Below, piece by piece: positions 1 to 5,659 of a stretch of 5,659 nt of DNA. The translations under genes were made by a program, and so were the position numbers. Positions within the stretch are counted from its first letter, which is position 1. Each line of letters begins with the position of its first letter. Source of the stretch: Bacteroidales bacterium (lineage in GTDB: Bacteria; Bacteroidota; Bacteroidia; Bacteroidales; DYOH01); the NCBI GenBank assembly GCA_030632545.1, contig DAOVUO010000204.1, positions 1 through 5,659 of the forward strand, given 5' to 3'. The notes beneath the pieces were generated by a model. The model had not been told where the DNA came from, did no database searches, and saw only the letters and a program-made list of their open reading frames with translations.

Positions 1-41
1 AAAAAATGAGTAAATTTTGTAATAGTTGCAAGACCAAGACC
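1..41 (-). other. In-frame continuation past the TAA of the preceding reading frame
   Basis: Read on the minus strand from position 41 in the frame of the 42-416 gene, these bases encode GLGLATITKFTHF with no further stop before the window edge. The GLG...TK pattern looks like a helix-hairpin-helix segment and would follow naturally from TDIKSI just before the TAA. A single base change from AAA, CAA or GAA could have created the stop. The segment is only 13 complete codons long, so chance cannot be excluded. No terminator hairpin is visible here, which would have been expected if the gene and transcript ended at the TAA. Confidence 0.4.
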
Positions 42-416
42 TTAAATTGATTTTATATCAGTTTTTAGCTGCTCAATTGTAATATTTTTGTCTTTATAAT
101 TTTCAAGAATTGTGATTAATTGTACCCAATTTTTGTCATTAAGTATATTCTCAATGTTGCGTCCTCTACCTTTAGTTGGATATCCCCACATTAAGGTTTT
201 AATTATAAATTCCTTTGTATTCCAACTTATATTTATCAAGTCGTTTCTATTAAGTGTAATTATTCTGCTCCCTGAAAATATTTTATCAATAAATACTTGT
301 TGATTTTCGATTTTCCAATTATCCCTTTTTATGTCAAATGATTGATTTTTATAGGGAAATTCGCGAATAAAATTTTCAAATTCAATTATTTTCATGGAAT
401 CTAGTTTTGCAATCAT
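42..416 (-). CDS. Hypothetical protein, possibly an OGG-fold DNA glycosylase-like gene truncated by TAA
   Basis: This 124-codon frame starts at ATG 416; two stops in the same frame (TAG, TGA) lie directly before it. M8 is an alternative start. It lacks a signal peptide and membrane helices, and its lysine- and asparagine-rich composition resembles its neighbours. Recognisable stretches are FSGSRIITLNRNDL (47-60) and LMWGYPTKGRGRN (75-87). The Trp-Gly plus basic motif recalls bacterial proteins annotated as 8-oxoguanine-glycosylase-fold, but I recognise this only weakly. The TAA at 44-42 is followed in frame by codons for GLGLATITKF, which resembles the helix-hairpin-helix region expected next in such proteins. 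The frame may therefore be the N-terminal half of a gene broken by a nonsense codon. It follows the epimerase stop by 34 bp. That it is coding or recently coding is likely; the function is uncertain. Confidence 0.6.
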   Translation of the reverse strand: MIAKLDSMKIIEFENFIREFPYKNQSFDIKRDNWKIENQQVFIDKIFSGSRIITLNRNDLINISWNTKEFIIKTLMWGYPTKGRGRNIENILNDKNWVQLITILENYKDKNITIEQLKTDIKSI

Positions 417-442
417 TCACTATGCAATAAACTGAATATTAA

Positions 443-466
443 TCACTAAACTAGTCACTAAACAGC
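443..466 (-). repeat. 12-bp tandem duplication spanning the epimerase stop codon
   Basis: Two adjacent 12-bp copies, TCACTAAACTAG and TCACTAAACAGC on the + strand, share their first nine or ten bases. On the gene strand this reads as codons for Phe-Ser-Asp-TAG followed directly by Phe-Ser-Asp-TAA, so the last three codons and the stop appear duplicated in frame. The consequence is a tandem double stop at the end of the epimerase gene. It probably arose by slippage and has no evident function. Confidence 0.6.
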
Positions 467-1368
467 TCATCAAAAGCCAATTGAATATCAGTAAAGTTAA
501 ATTCAAATCCACTTTCTATTAATCGCTTAGGGATTGCATTTGTACTCGATAATATCATTTCTTTTGCTTTTTCGCCCATAAAAAGCTTTAAAAATGGTGC
601 AGGAATATGAAACCACGATGGTTTATTATGACTTCTTCCTAGTGCTTTAGCAAATTCTTTCATACTAACAGGATTTGGGGCTGTAAGATTGAAAGTGCCT
701 GATAAATTTTCGTTTTCTAGTAAAAATATAATGGCTTTAATTTCATCCTTATAATGAATCCACGAAATAAACTGCTTGCCATTACCTAAATGGCCACCTG
801 CGCCAAGCTTAAAGGGCATTACCATTGCCGAAAGTACGCCTTCGTTTGGTTCAAGAACAACTCCTGTGCGAAGTAAAATATAGCGAATACCTAATTTTTC
901 CACTTCATCATCAGAATTTTCCCACTTCTCTATTACATCAGCCAAAAAACCTTTTCCTTTTGGCCCCGATTCATCTACCTGATTACAACAATCTGTTCCA
1001 TACCAACCAGTTGCTGAAGCTTGTAAAAAAACTTTTGGTTTCTTACTTGCTTTTGTAATTGCCATGGCCAAATTTTTAGCCGCATTTACACGGCTATCAA
1101 TAATTATTTTCTTTTGTGAGTTAGTCCAGGTTTTTGCATTTAAATTTTCACCAACCAAATTTATTATGGCATCAGAGTTTTCAACTGTTTTTATAAGTGC
1201 CTCGCAAATACTATTTTTCCACTCAACAAACTTAATACCATCACCTAATAAAAGTTTTGCTTTTAGTACACTTCTGGTTAGTACGGTAATTTCATGATTA
1301 TTGCTTTGTAAACTTGGTATTAGGTGTTTTCCTATCATGCCAGTAGCACCTGCAACTAATACTTTCAT
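451..1368 (-). CDS. TIGR01777-family NAD(P)-binding epimerase-like protein (YfcH/SDR39U1 type)
   Basis: This complete 305-residue protein is an atypical extended short-chain dehydrogenase, and the length is normal for the family. It opens with MKVLVAGATGMIG, whose G7-x-x-G10-x-x-G13 is the dinucleotide-binding turn of the Rossmann fold. Further family landmarks are IINLVGENL (68-76), QASATGWYG (116-124, the region of the active-site Tyr), KWE (148-150), RTGVVL (167-172), and GHLGNGKQFISWIH (192-205) followed by D208. The C-terminal part with IPKRLIESGFEF (279-290) matches the small DUF1731 domain found at the end of this family. The family is widespread, but its physiological substrate is poorly defined, so no reaction is assigned. 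The ATG at 1368 is followed at once by the Rossmann motif, which fixes the start. No strong ribosome-binding site is visible. It sits about 100 bp after the exporter genes and may be a separate transcription unit. Confidence 0.94.
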   Translation of the reverse strand: MKVLVAGATGMIGKHLIPSLQSNNHEITVLTRSVLKAKLLLGDGIKFVEWKNSICEALIKTVENSDAIINLVGENLNAKTWTNSQKKIIIDSRVNAAKNLAMAITKASKKPKVFLQASATGWYGTDCCNQVDESGPKGKGFLADVIEKWENSDDEVEKLGIRYILLRTGVVLEPNEGVLSAMVMPFKLGAGGHLGNGKQFISWIHYKDEIKAIIFLLENENLSGTFNLTAPNPVSMKEFAKALGRSHNKPSWFHIPAPFLKLFMGEKAKEMILSSTNAIPKRLIESGFEFNFTDIQLAFDELFSD

Positions 1369-1432
1369 AAATTTGTGTTTTATTATTTACTGAGAACTAT
1401 TGAGTTACATTCTCGATAAATATTCAATTTGC

Positions 1433-1467
1433 ATTCACAATTTATAATTAATAATTTACATTTAATA
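1433..1467. repeat. AT-rich heptad repeat array after the second permease
   Basis: Five consecutive 7-bp units on the + strand follow WTTNAYA: ATTCACA, ATTTATA, ATTAATA, ATTTACA and TTTAATA. They begin one base from the permease stop codon (1471-1469). The units are more degenerate than those at 3716-3801, and AT-richness raises the chance of a spurious pattern. However, the same consensus also describes four of the five TTGAYAA-type units of the other array when shifted by one base, and the placement after a stop codon is the same. The rest of this gap (1369-1432) is AT-rich, without a recognisable promoter or terminator. Confidence 0.55.
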
Positions 1468-1468
1468 A

Positions 1469-2584
1469 TCAATTTACCTTTTTATACTTCCAAACAGCCA
1501 AACTAATCATGACTATTCCATATACAATAAGGCTATATAGCTGAAATTGTAAATCCACAAGACTACTCCCTTTTAACAAAATCATTCGGATACTTGACAT
1601 AAAATAGTACATAGGGTTGAGTAAATTGAGTTTTTGCGCCCAAATTGGCATACTTTCCGTGGGAGTGAAAATGCCGCTCATCAGAATAAATACAATCATT
1701 AAAAAATAGCCAATAAACATTACTTGCTGCTGTGTATCAGCAAATGTGGAAACTAGTAAACCGGCACCAAGTACAACAAAAAGATATACTGATGCCATTA
1801 TAAATAACGTTACAAAGCTTCCAACCATTGGAATATCAAAAACAAGCTTGGCTATAAATAATCCAAATGCTAAATCAAATAAACCGATAATGAGAAAAGG
1901 AACGAGTTTGCCTATAATAAAATGGTGTTTTTTAATAGGTGTTACATTAATTTGCTCAATAGTACCAAGTTCCTTTTCGCGAACTAGATTTAAACCAGAT
2001 AAAAACATACCTATAACTGTTACCAAAACGGCTAAAATACCTGGTACCATATAAACTTTGTAGTTTAGTTCTGGATTGTACCAAAAACGTGGCTTAATTT
2101 GTATTGTACTTGCTAAACTTGGTTCGAAATTCAGAAAATCTACAATAATCTCCTTATTATACTCTGCTAAAATCTGACTTAAATATCCTTGCGAAATACC
2201 TGCTACAGTACCATTTATAGCATTTATTATGATTTGCATTTCCGACTTATTCTCTTTTACCAGTTTTGTTTCAAAATTGGCAGGAAATATCAATATTAAA
2301 TCGGCTTCATCGTGTAATAAATATTCCTCAGCAGCATCAATGTTTTTTTCGTAGGCAGCAATATTAAAAAATGGCGAATTTGATAGCTTTTGAACTAGAC
2401 CTCGACTTACTTTTGAATTATCGTAATCGACTACTGCAAAATCAATGTTTTTCATTTCAAAAGTTGCGGCATATACCAACAGTAGCATTTGAAATATTGG
2501 CATAACAAAAATAATGGGAATCATCATTTTGTTACGAAAAATCTGCTTAAATTCTTTTTTTAAAATATAAAATATAATTCTCAT
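1469..2584 (-). CDS. ABC-2 type exporter permease, second (YbhR/YbhS-like)
   Basis: This is a complete 371-residue permease with the same plan as its upstream neighbour, pointing to an old duplication. It has the N-terminal segment YILKKEFKQIFRNKM, a membrane helix at about 21-40, and an extracytoplasmic domain at about 41-177 containing WYNPEL (168-173). Five helices follow near 178-198, 222-247, 255-280, 286-306 and 346-365. The cytoplasmic VREKELGTIEQINVTPIK (201-218) is the conserved ATPase-facing stretch, and DTQQQVMF (283-290) matches ESQQVAMF in the sister protein. The C-terminus WKYKKVN is positively charged and fits a cytoplasmic end. The ATG at 2584 lies 12 nt after the stop of the first permease. 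It is the last exporter gene; a 97-bp gap with short repeats separates it from the epimerase gene. The two permeases are clearly paralogous but well diverged, so they are not interchangeable copies. Confidence 0.94.
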   Translation of the reverse strand: MRIIFYILKKEFKQIFRNKMMIPIIFVMPIFQMLLLVYAATFEMKNIDFAVVDYDNSKVSRGLVQKLSNSPFFNIAAYEKNIDAAEEYLLHDEADLILIFPANFETKLVKENKSEMQIIINAINGTVAGISQGYLSQILAEYNKEIIVDFLNFEPSLASTIQIKPRFWYNPELNYKVYMVPGILAVLVTVIGMFLSGLNLVREKELGTIEQINVTPIKKHHFIIGKLVPFLIIGLFDLAFGLFIAKLVFDIPMVGSFVTLFIMASVYLFVVLGAGLLVSTFADTQQQVMFIGYFLMIVFILMSGIFTPTESMPIWAQKLNLLNPMYYFMSSIRMILLKGSSLVDLQFQLYSLIVYGIVMISLAVWKYKKVN

Positions 2585-2596
2585 GTTATAAGTTCT

Positions 2597-3703
2597 TTAA
2601 GCTAGTCGGGTTTTGAATTTTTTGGATGCAACAACAATAAGAAATAATGTCATTCCTGTTAATATTAGTGTTTCTGGCCATAAATATTCTAGTCCAACAC
2701 CTTTAAGCATAATATCTTTCACTATTATAATAAAATATTTTGGTGGCATTATATGACAAATATATTGCAACCACATTGGCATATTTTCTATTGGATAGAT
2801 AAAACCTGATAATAAAATTGTGGGAAGCATTAGCCCTAGCATCGAGATAAACATGGCAACTTGCTGTGATTCTGCAATTGATGAGATTAATAATCCCAAA
2901 CTTAGTGCCAACGTAATAAAAAGCATACTTTCGGCTAATAACAGTACTATACTTCCGTTTACTGGAACGCCAAAAACTATATATCCTAAACTTAGTACGC
3001 TTACTGCATTAATAAATGAGAGGAGGAAGTAAGGCATAAGTTTTCCAATAATAATTTGTATTGGTTTTAAGGGTGATACAAGTAAAATTTCCATATTGCC
3101 CATTTCTTTTTCTCGTGCAATGGAAACGGATGTCATCATTGCTGAAATAAGCATTAAAATTACGGCCATAATTCCTGGAACAAAGAAATAAACTCCTTTT
3201 AACTCAGGATTATAATACATACGGATTCGTGCTTCTATTTGCATAGGAACACCACGACTTTGCATTTGTTCTCGATTATAATTTTGTATAATTGCGCTTG
3301 CATAACTAACCAAAAGATTAGCAGTATTTGCATCAGAAGCATCTGCAATTATTTGAATGCTTGGACTTTCACCTTTATTTAATTTTTCCTCAAAATCAGG
3401 TTCAAAAATAAGCACTTCTTTGGCAATTCCTTTTCTAAATATTGCATCTATTTCACTTTCGCGCTCAATTGTAGCAGCAAGTTTAAAAAATCCTGAGGAC
3501 AAAGTTTTTTGTATAATTTCCCTTGTAACGGCATCTTTGGAATGGTCGAGAATAGCAATATTGGCATCACTTATTTCGGTAGTTATTATATATCCGAACA
3601 AAATTACTTGTGCGATAGGGATTCCGAACAAAATTAATAATGATCGTGAATCACGAAATATATGGTAAAATTCTTTTATTACAAATCCTTTAAACGCTTT
3701 CAT
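2597..3703 (-). CDS. ABC-2 type exporter permease, first (YbhS/YbhR-like)
   Basis: This is a complete 368-residue inner-membrane permease. The N-terminus KGFVIKEFYHIFRD is an amphipathic, charged segment typical of the ABC-2 family, followed by a first membrane helix at about 21-41. A large extracytoplasmic domain spans about 42-172 and ends in the family-typical YYNPEL (163-168). Five further hydrophobic helices fall near 173-195, 222-245, 252-276, 283-303 and 344-361. The cytoplasmic loop AREKEMGNMEILLVSPLK (196-213) is the conserved stretch expected to contact the ATPase. The ESQQVAMF motif (278-285) is also shared with its sister permease. The gene starts with ATG at 3703, about 100 bp after the ATPase stop, and ends 12 nt before the second permease. 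The two should form the heterodimeric transmembrane pathway. The substrate is not deducible. Confidence 0.94.
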   Translation of the reverse strand: MKAFKGFVIKEFYHIFRDSRSLLILFGIPIAQVILFGYIITTEISDANIAILDHSKDAVTREIIQKTLSSGFFKLAATIERESEIDAIFRKGIAKEVLIFEPDFEEKLNKGESPSIQIIADASDANTANLLVSYASAIIQNYNREQMQSRGVPMQIEARIRMYYNPELKGVYFFVPGIMAVILMLISAMMTSVSIAREKEMGNMEILLVSPLKPIQIIIGKLMPYFLLSFINAVSVLSLGYIVFGVPVNGSIVLLLAESMLFITLALSLGLLISSIAESQQVAMFISMLGLMLPTILLSGFIYPIENMPMWLQYICHIMPPKYFIIIVKDIMLKGVGLEYLWPETLILTGMTLFLIVVASKKFKTRLA

Positions 3704-3715
3704 TTTAGTTCTAAT

Positions 3716-3801
3716 TACTGGTTGCTGGTCAACTGGTTACTTGTTGCTGGTTAGCTGGTTACTGGTTTGACAATTGATAATTGGTTATTGATAATTGACA
3801 A
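3716..3801. repeat. Tandem heptad repeat array between ATPase and permease genes
   Basis: Twelve consecutive units of 7 bp (two of them 8 bp) fill this gap and abut the ATPase stop codon at 3802-3804. Two sub-arrays are visible on the + strand. From 3716 to 3766 seven units follow TNCTGGT, such as TACTGGT and TGCTGGT, with 8-bp variants CAACTGGT and TAGCTGGT, giving a higher period of 22 bp (7+7+8). From 3767 to 3801 five units follow TTGAYAA, arranged TTGACAA, TTGATAA, TTGGTTA, TTGATAA, TTGACAA, so their order reads the same both ways. The units were counted base by base. The array leaves little room for a standard promoter, and none is evident. Its role is unknown. Confidence 0.85.
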
Positions 3802-4539
3802 TTACTCTTCCGTTCGTGCTAATTGCAGAAATACTTCGTTCATATTTTGTGATTTATAAGTTTTTTTTAAACCATCGGGTGTATCTAATGCAATTATTTT
3901 CCCTGCCACCATTATCGAAACTCTATCACAGTATTCTGCTTCATCCATATAGTGTGTTGTAACAAAAATAGTAATTCCTTCTTGTGCGGCTTCATAAATC
4001 AAATCCCAAAAATGCCTACGAGTTACTGGGTCAACGCCACCTGTAGGCTCGTCCAGAAATACAATTTTAGGTTCATGAATAATTGCAATTGAAAAAGCTA
4101 GACGTTGTTTCCATCCTAATGGTATCTCCTTAATTAATTTTGCTCTTTTATCTTCAAGCTTCAATTTTTTAAGTAACTCATTTGTTTTTTCTTTAAGTAC
4201 TTTCCTTTTCAATCCGTAAATACCACCATAAAACTCAATATTTTCTTCAACTGTAAGGTCTTCATACAAAGAAAATTTTTGACTCATATAACCAATATTC
4301 TTTTTAATTTCCTCGGTTTGCTTATAAACATCAAAATTAGCCACCTTGATTTTTCCGCTAGTTGGTTTTGATAATCCACATAAAATCCGAATAGCAGTGG
4401 TTTTTCCAGCACCATTTGCACCTAAAAAACCGAAAATTTCGCCTTGTTTTACTACAAAATTCAGATTATCATTGGCATAAAAATCACCAAATTTTTTGCT
4501 TAATCCCTCTACTTCAATTATATTTATACTCTGATTCAC
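3802..4539 (-). CDS. ABC transporter ATP-binding protein, second (YbhF C-half-like; degenerate signature)
   Basis: This complete 245-residue ABC ATPase is the partner of the preceding one. It has an aromatic F17, Walker A GANGAGKTT (40-48), Q-loop YMSQKF with Q87, Walker B IVFLDEP with D163 and E164, and an H-loop TTHYMDEA with H196. The signature is IPLGWKQ (139-145) in place of LSGGQ-type, so the Ser and first Gly are replaced by Pro and Leu. It lacks the long C-terminal extension of its partner and ends at NEVFLQLARTEE. The start is GTG (4539-4537), the only non-ATG start in the window. It is chosen because an in-frame stop lies six bases upstream and the next Met (M84) is well past Walker A. 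It lies in the same frame as the upstream ATPase gene. A 7-bp repeat array follows its TAA directly. Confidence 0.95.
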   Translation of the reverse strand: MNQSINIIEVEGLSKKFGDFYANDNLNFVVKQGEIFGFLGANGAGKTTAIRILCGLSKPTSGKIKVANFDVYKQTEEIKKNIGYMSQKFSLYEDLTVEENIEFYGGIYGLKRKVLKEKTNELLKKLKLEDKRAKLIKEIPLGWKQRLAFSIAIIHEPKIVFLDEPTGGVDPVTRRHFWDLIYEAAQEGITIFVTTHYMDEAEYCDRVSIMVAGKIIALDTPDGLKKTYKSQNMNEVFLQLARTEE

Positions 4540-4545
4540 TTTAAT

Positions 4546-5472
4546 CTAATTAGTTGGGTTATTAGTCATTAGTTCCATAAAGCAATCTTCGATACTCGCC
4601 TTAATTCCAGAAATTTCAATATTTTCTAAGCCAGCTTCTTCCATATATTCTTTGATTTCACTACTAGTAATTTTAGAAGAATTTGCTACAAAATGGACAC
4701 TTTGTCCAAATGCGTGAGCACTATGAGTTTTATCCCAATTTCTTAGACTTTGAAGGGTTTTATATAAATTATCCGACTTTAATTGCCAAAGTGTGTGCGA
4801 AAAATCATTTACAATCTGCTGAGGACTATTAATTTGCATTATTTCGCCCGATTGCATTAAAGCTACTCTATCGCAAAGTTCTGCCTCGTCCATATATGGT
4901 GTGGAAACTAAAATACTTATTCCTTTAGACTTTAAATCTTTTAGCATTCCCCAAAATTCTACTCTAGAAACTGCATCAACACCAGTAGTAGGCTCATCAA
5001 GGAACAAAACTGTAGGTTTATGAATAAGTGCGCACGAAAGTGCAAGTTTTTGTTTCATTCCGCCTGATAATGCGCCAGCTTTGCGGTGCTTAAACGACTC
5101 TATTTGTGAATAAATGGGCTTTACGAGCTCATAATTTTCCTCAATTGTAGTGCCGAATATTGTGGCAAAGAAATTTAGATTTTCGAGCACAGTTAAATCC
5201 ATGTAAAGAGAGAATTTACCTGGCATATAGCCAACATTTTGCCTGATTTTCTTATAGTCTTTTACTACATCAAAACCATCAACAAAAGCTTGTCCGCTAT
5301 CAGGTAAAACTAAGCTTGTGAGTATTCTTATTAAGCTTGTTTTTCCTGCGCCATCAGGCCCAACTAGCCCAAAAAGCTCGCCCTTATTAACCGATAAGTT
5401 AATGTTTTTTAAAGCCGTAGTTTTTTCGTAGCTTTTATTAATGTTTTGTATATCAATGCTAAAATTACTCAT
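4546..5472 (-). CDS. ABC transporter ATP-binding protein, first (YbhF N-half-like; degenerate Q- and H-loops)
   Basis: This is a complete 308-residue cytoplasmic ATPase of the drug/multidrug exporter type. Visible motifs are an A-loop aromatic Y15, Walker A GPDGAGKT (38-45), signature LSGGMKQ (135-141), and Walker B VLFLDEP with D159 and catalytic E160. Two switch positions are non-canonical: the Q-loop reads YMPGKF, with G85 where Gln is usual, and the H-loop reads STPYMDEA, with P192 where His is usual. Residues from about 222 to 308 form a C-terminal extension ending in SIEDCFMELM, as in many exporter ATPases. The GPDGAGKT form resembles the first half of E. coli YbhF, as I recall it. The ATG at 5472 lies inside the end of the adaptor gene, in a different frame, with no clear Shine-Dalgarno sequence, so coupling is likely. 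The protein probably pairs with the ATPase encoded immediately downstream. Its signature motif is intact although its own switch residues are not. Confidence 0.95.
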   Translation of the reverse strand: MSNFSIDIQNINKSYEKTTALKNINLSVNKGELFGLVGPDGAGKTSLIRILTSLVLPDSGQAFVDGFDVVKDYKKIRQNVGYMPGKFSLYMDLTVLENLNFFATIFGTTIEENYELVKPIYSQIESFKHRKAGALSGGMKQKLALSCALIHKPTVLFLDEPTTGVDAVSRVEFWGMLKDLKSKGISILVSTPYMDEAELCDRVALMQSGEIMQINSPQQIVNDFSHTLWQLKSDNLYKTLQSLRNWDKTHSAHAFGQSVHFVANSSKITSSEIKEYMEEAGLENIEISGIKASIEDCFMELMTNNPTN

Positions 5473-5659
5473 CTGTAACAGCTAATGAGTTAAAAATTAC
5501 TTCCGCAGGCATTCCAATCTTAATTACACCATCATTTTTGACAACAATTTTTACGGCATAAACCAAATTAACACGCTCTTCTTTTGTCTGAATAATTTTA
5601 GGTGTAAACTCAGCCTGATTGCTTATCCAACTTACTGTTCCACTTAGTTCAGTATTTTC
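5465..5659 (-). CDS. HlyD-family periplasmic adaptor (membrane fusion protein), C-terminal fragment
   Basis: This is the last 64 codons of a gene whose start lies beyond the right edge; it ends in TAA at 5467-5465. The fragment reads GTVSWISNQAEFTPK, then QTKEERVNLVYAVKI, and later IKIGMPAEV. This matches the conserved beta-barrel and membrane-proximal end of HlyD/EmrA/YbhG-like adaptors, in which an EFTP...QTKEER.nLVYAV segment is followed by a GMPAEV turn. Such adaptors are anchored in the inner membrane and bridge an exporter to an outer-membrane channel. The stop codon overlaps the ATG of the next gene by 8 nt, which implies co-transcription and probably translational coupling with the ATPase. 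The N-terminal anchor, coiled-coil hairpin and lipoyl domains cannot be seen here. The family call is firm despite the small fragment; the substrate is unknown. Confidence 0.9.
   Translation of the reverse strand, partial: ENTELSGTVSWISNQAEFTPKIIQTKEERVNLVYAVKIVVKNDGVIKIGMPAEVIFNSLAVTDE

Noticed and set aside
6..50. Plus-strand mini-frame encoding MSKFCNSCKTKTLN with a CxxC pair
   Set aside because: Fourteen codons are too few to judge. It overlaps the better-supported minus-strand frame, and the CxxC is probably chance.
112..303. Plus-strand open frame of 63 codons, hydrophobic, that could pass for a small membrane protein
   Set aside because: It is antisense to the 42-416 frame. The hydrophobicity is what the reverse of an Asn- and Lys-rich gene gives. 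No ribosome site or partner supports it.
825..1297. Two plus-strand open frames of 77 codons each (825-1058 and 1064-1297)
   Set aside because: They lie entirely antisense to the epimerase gene, whose motifs are clear. Their translations are low-complexity, rich in Leu, Phe and Ser, with no recognisable domain.
1391..1415. Weak inverted repeat GAGAA...TTCTC that might be a terminator between the exporter and epimerase genes
   Set aside because: The stem is only five pairs around a 13-nt loop and no T-run follows on the minus strand, so it does not qualify as an intrinsic terminator.
1369..1432. Bacteroidota-type promoter (TAnnTTTG with an upstream TTG) before the epimerase gene
   Set aside because: The closest match, TAGTTCTC on the minus strand, has mismatches and its nearest TTG is at an unsuitable distance, so no promoter is claimed.
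1746..2054. Plus-strand open frame of 102 codons inside the second permease gene
   Set aside because: It is antisense to conserved permease motifs, and its Thr-, Lys- and Pro-rich translation looks like a shadow of the real frame.
2820..3668. Plus-strand open frames at 2820-3032 and 3357-3668
   Set aside because: Both are antisense to the first permease gene, which has a full set of family motifs. Neither translation looks like a protein of its own.
3716..3801. CRISPR array
   Set aside because: The units are contiguous 7-mers without spacers, far shorter than CRISPR repeats, and no cas gene is present.

Overview
The window is AT-rich (roughly one third G+C by eye). Every supported gene lies on the minus strand, so transcription runs from the right edge to the left. 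The short AT-rich gaps, the lack of clear Shine-Dalgarno sequences, and the type of transporter and epimerase all suggest a member of the Bacteroidota. This is inferred from style and family resemblance; no rRNA or other phylogenetic marker is present.

Right to left, about two thirds of the window is one export operon of the YbhG-YbhF-YbhS-YbhR type. It holds the C-terminal end of a HlyD-type periplasmic adaptor (cut by the right edge), two ABC ATPases, and two ABC-2 permeases. The adaptor and the first ATPase overlap by 8 nt. The two ATPases lie in the same reading frame, separated only by a stop codon, six bases and a GTG start. The permeases are 12 nt apart. Together they should form an inner-membrane efflux pump: a permease heterodimer driven by an ATPase heterodimer and joined through the adaptor to an outer-membrane channel. 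The channel gene is not visible and may lie off the right edge. The ATPase motifs predict one catalytic and one degenerate ATP site. The substrate cannot be read from the sequence.

To the left is a complete TIGR01777-family NAD(P)-binding epimerase-like protein (YfcH/SDR39U1 type). Beyond it is a 124-codon reading frame of uncertain identity. That frame reads on past its TAA into a GLGLATITKF-like segment, so it may be a DNA-glycosylase-fold (OGG/HhH-like) gene broken by a nonsense codon.

The two gaps near 100 bp (3704-3801 and 1369-1468) each hold tandem 7-bp repeats beginning at, or one base from, the stop codon of the upstream gene. Both fit a shared consensus, WTTNAYA on the + strand. 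No tRNA, rRNA, CRISPR array, insertion sequence or convincing intrinsic terminator was found. Most of the window is an ordinary transporter operon. The items worth a second look are the repeats, the ATPase asymmetry with its in-frame gene junction, and the possible broken gene at the left end.
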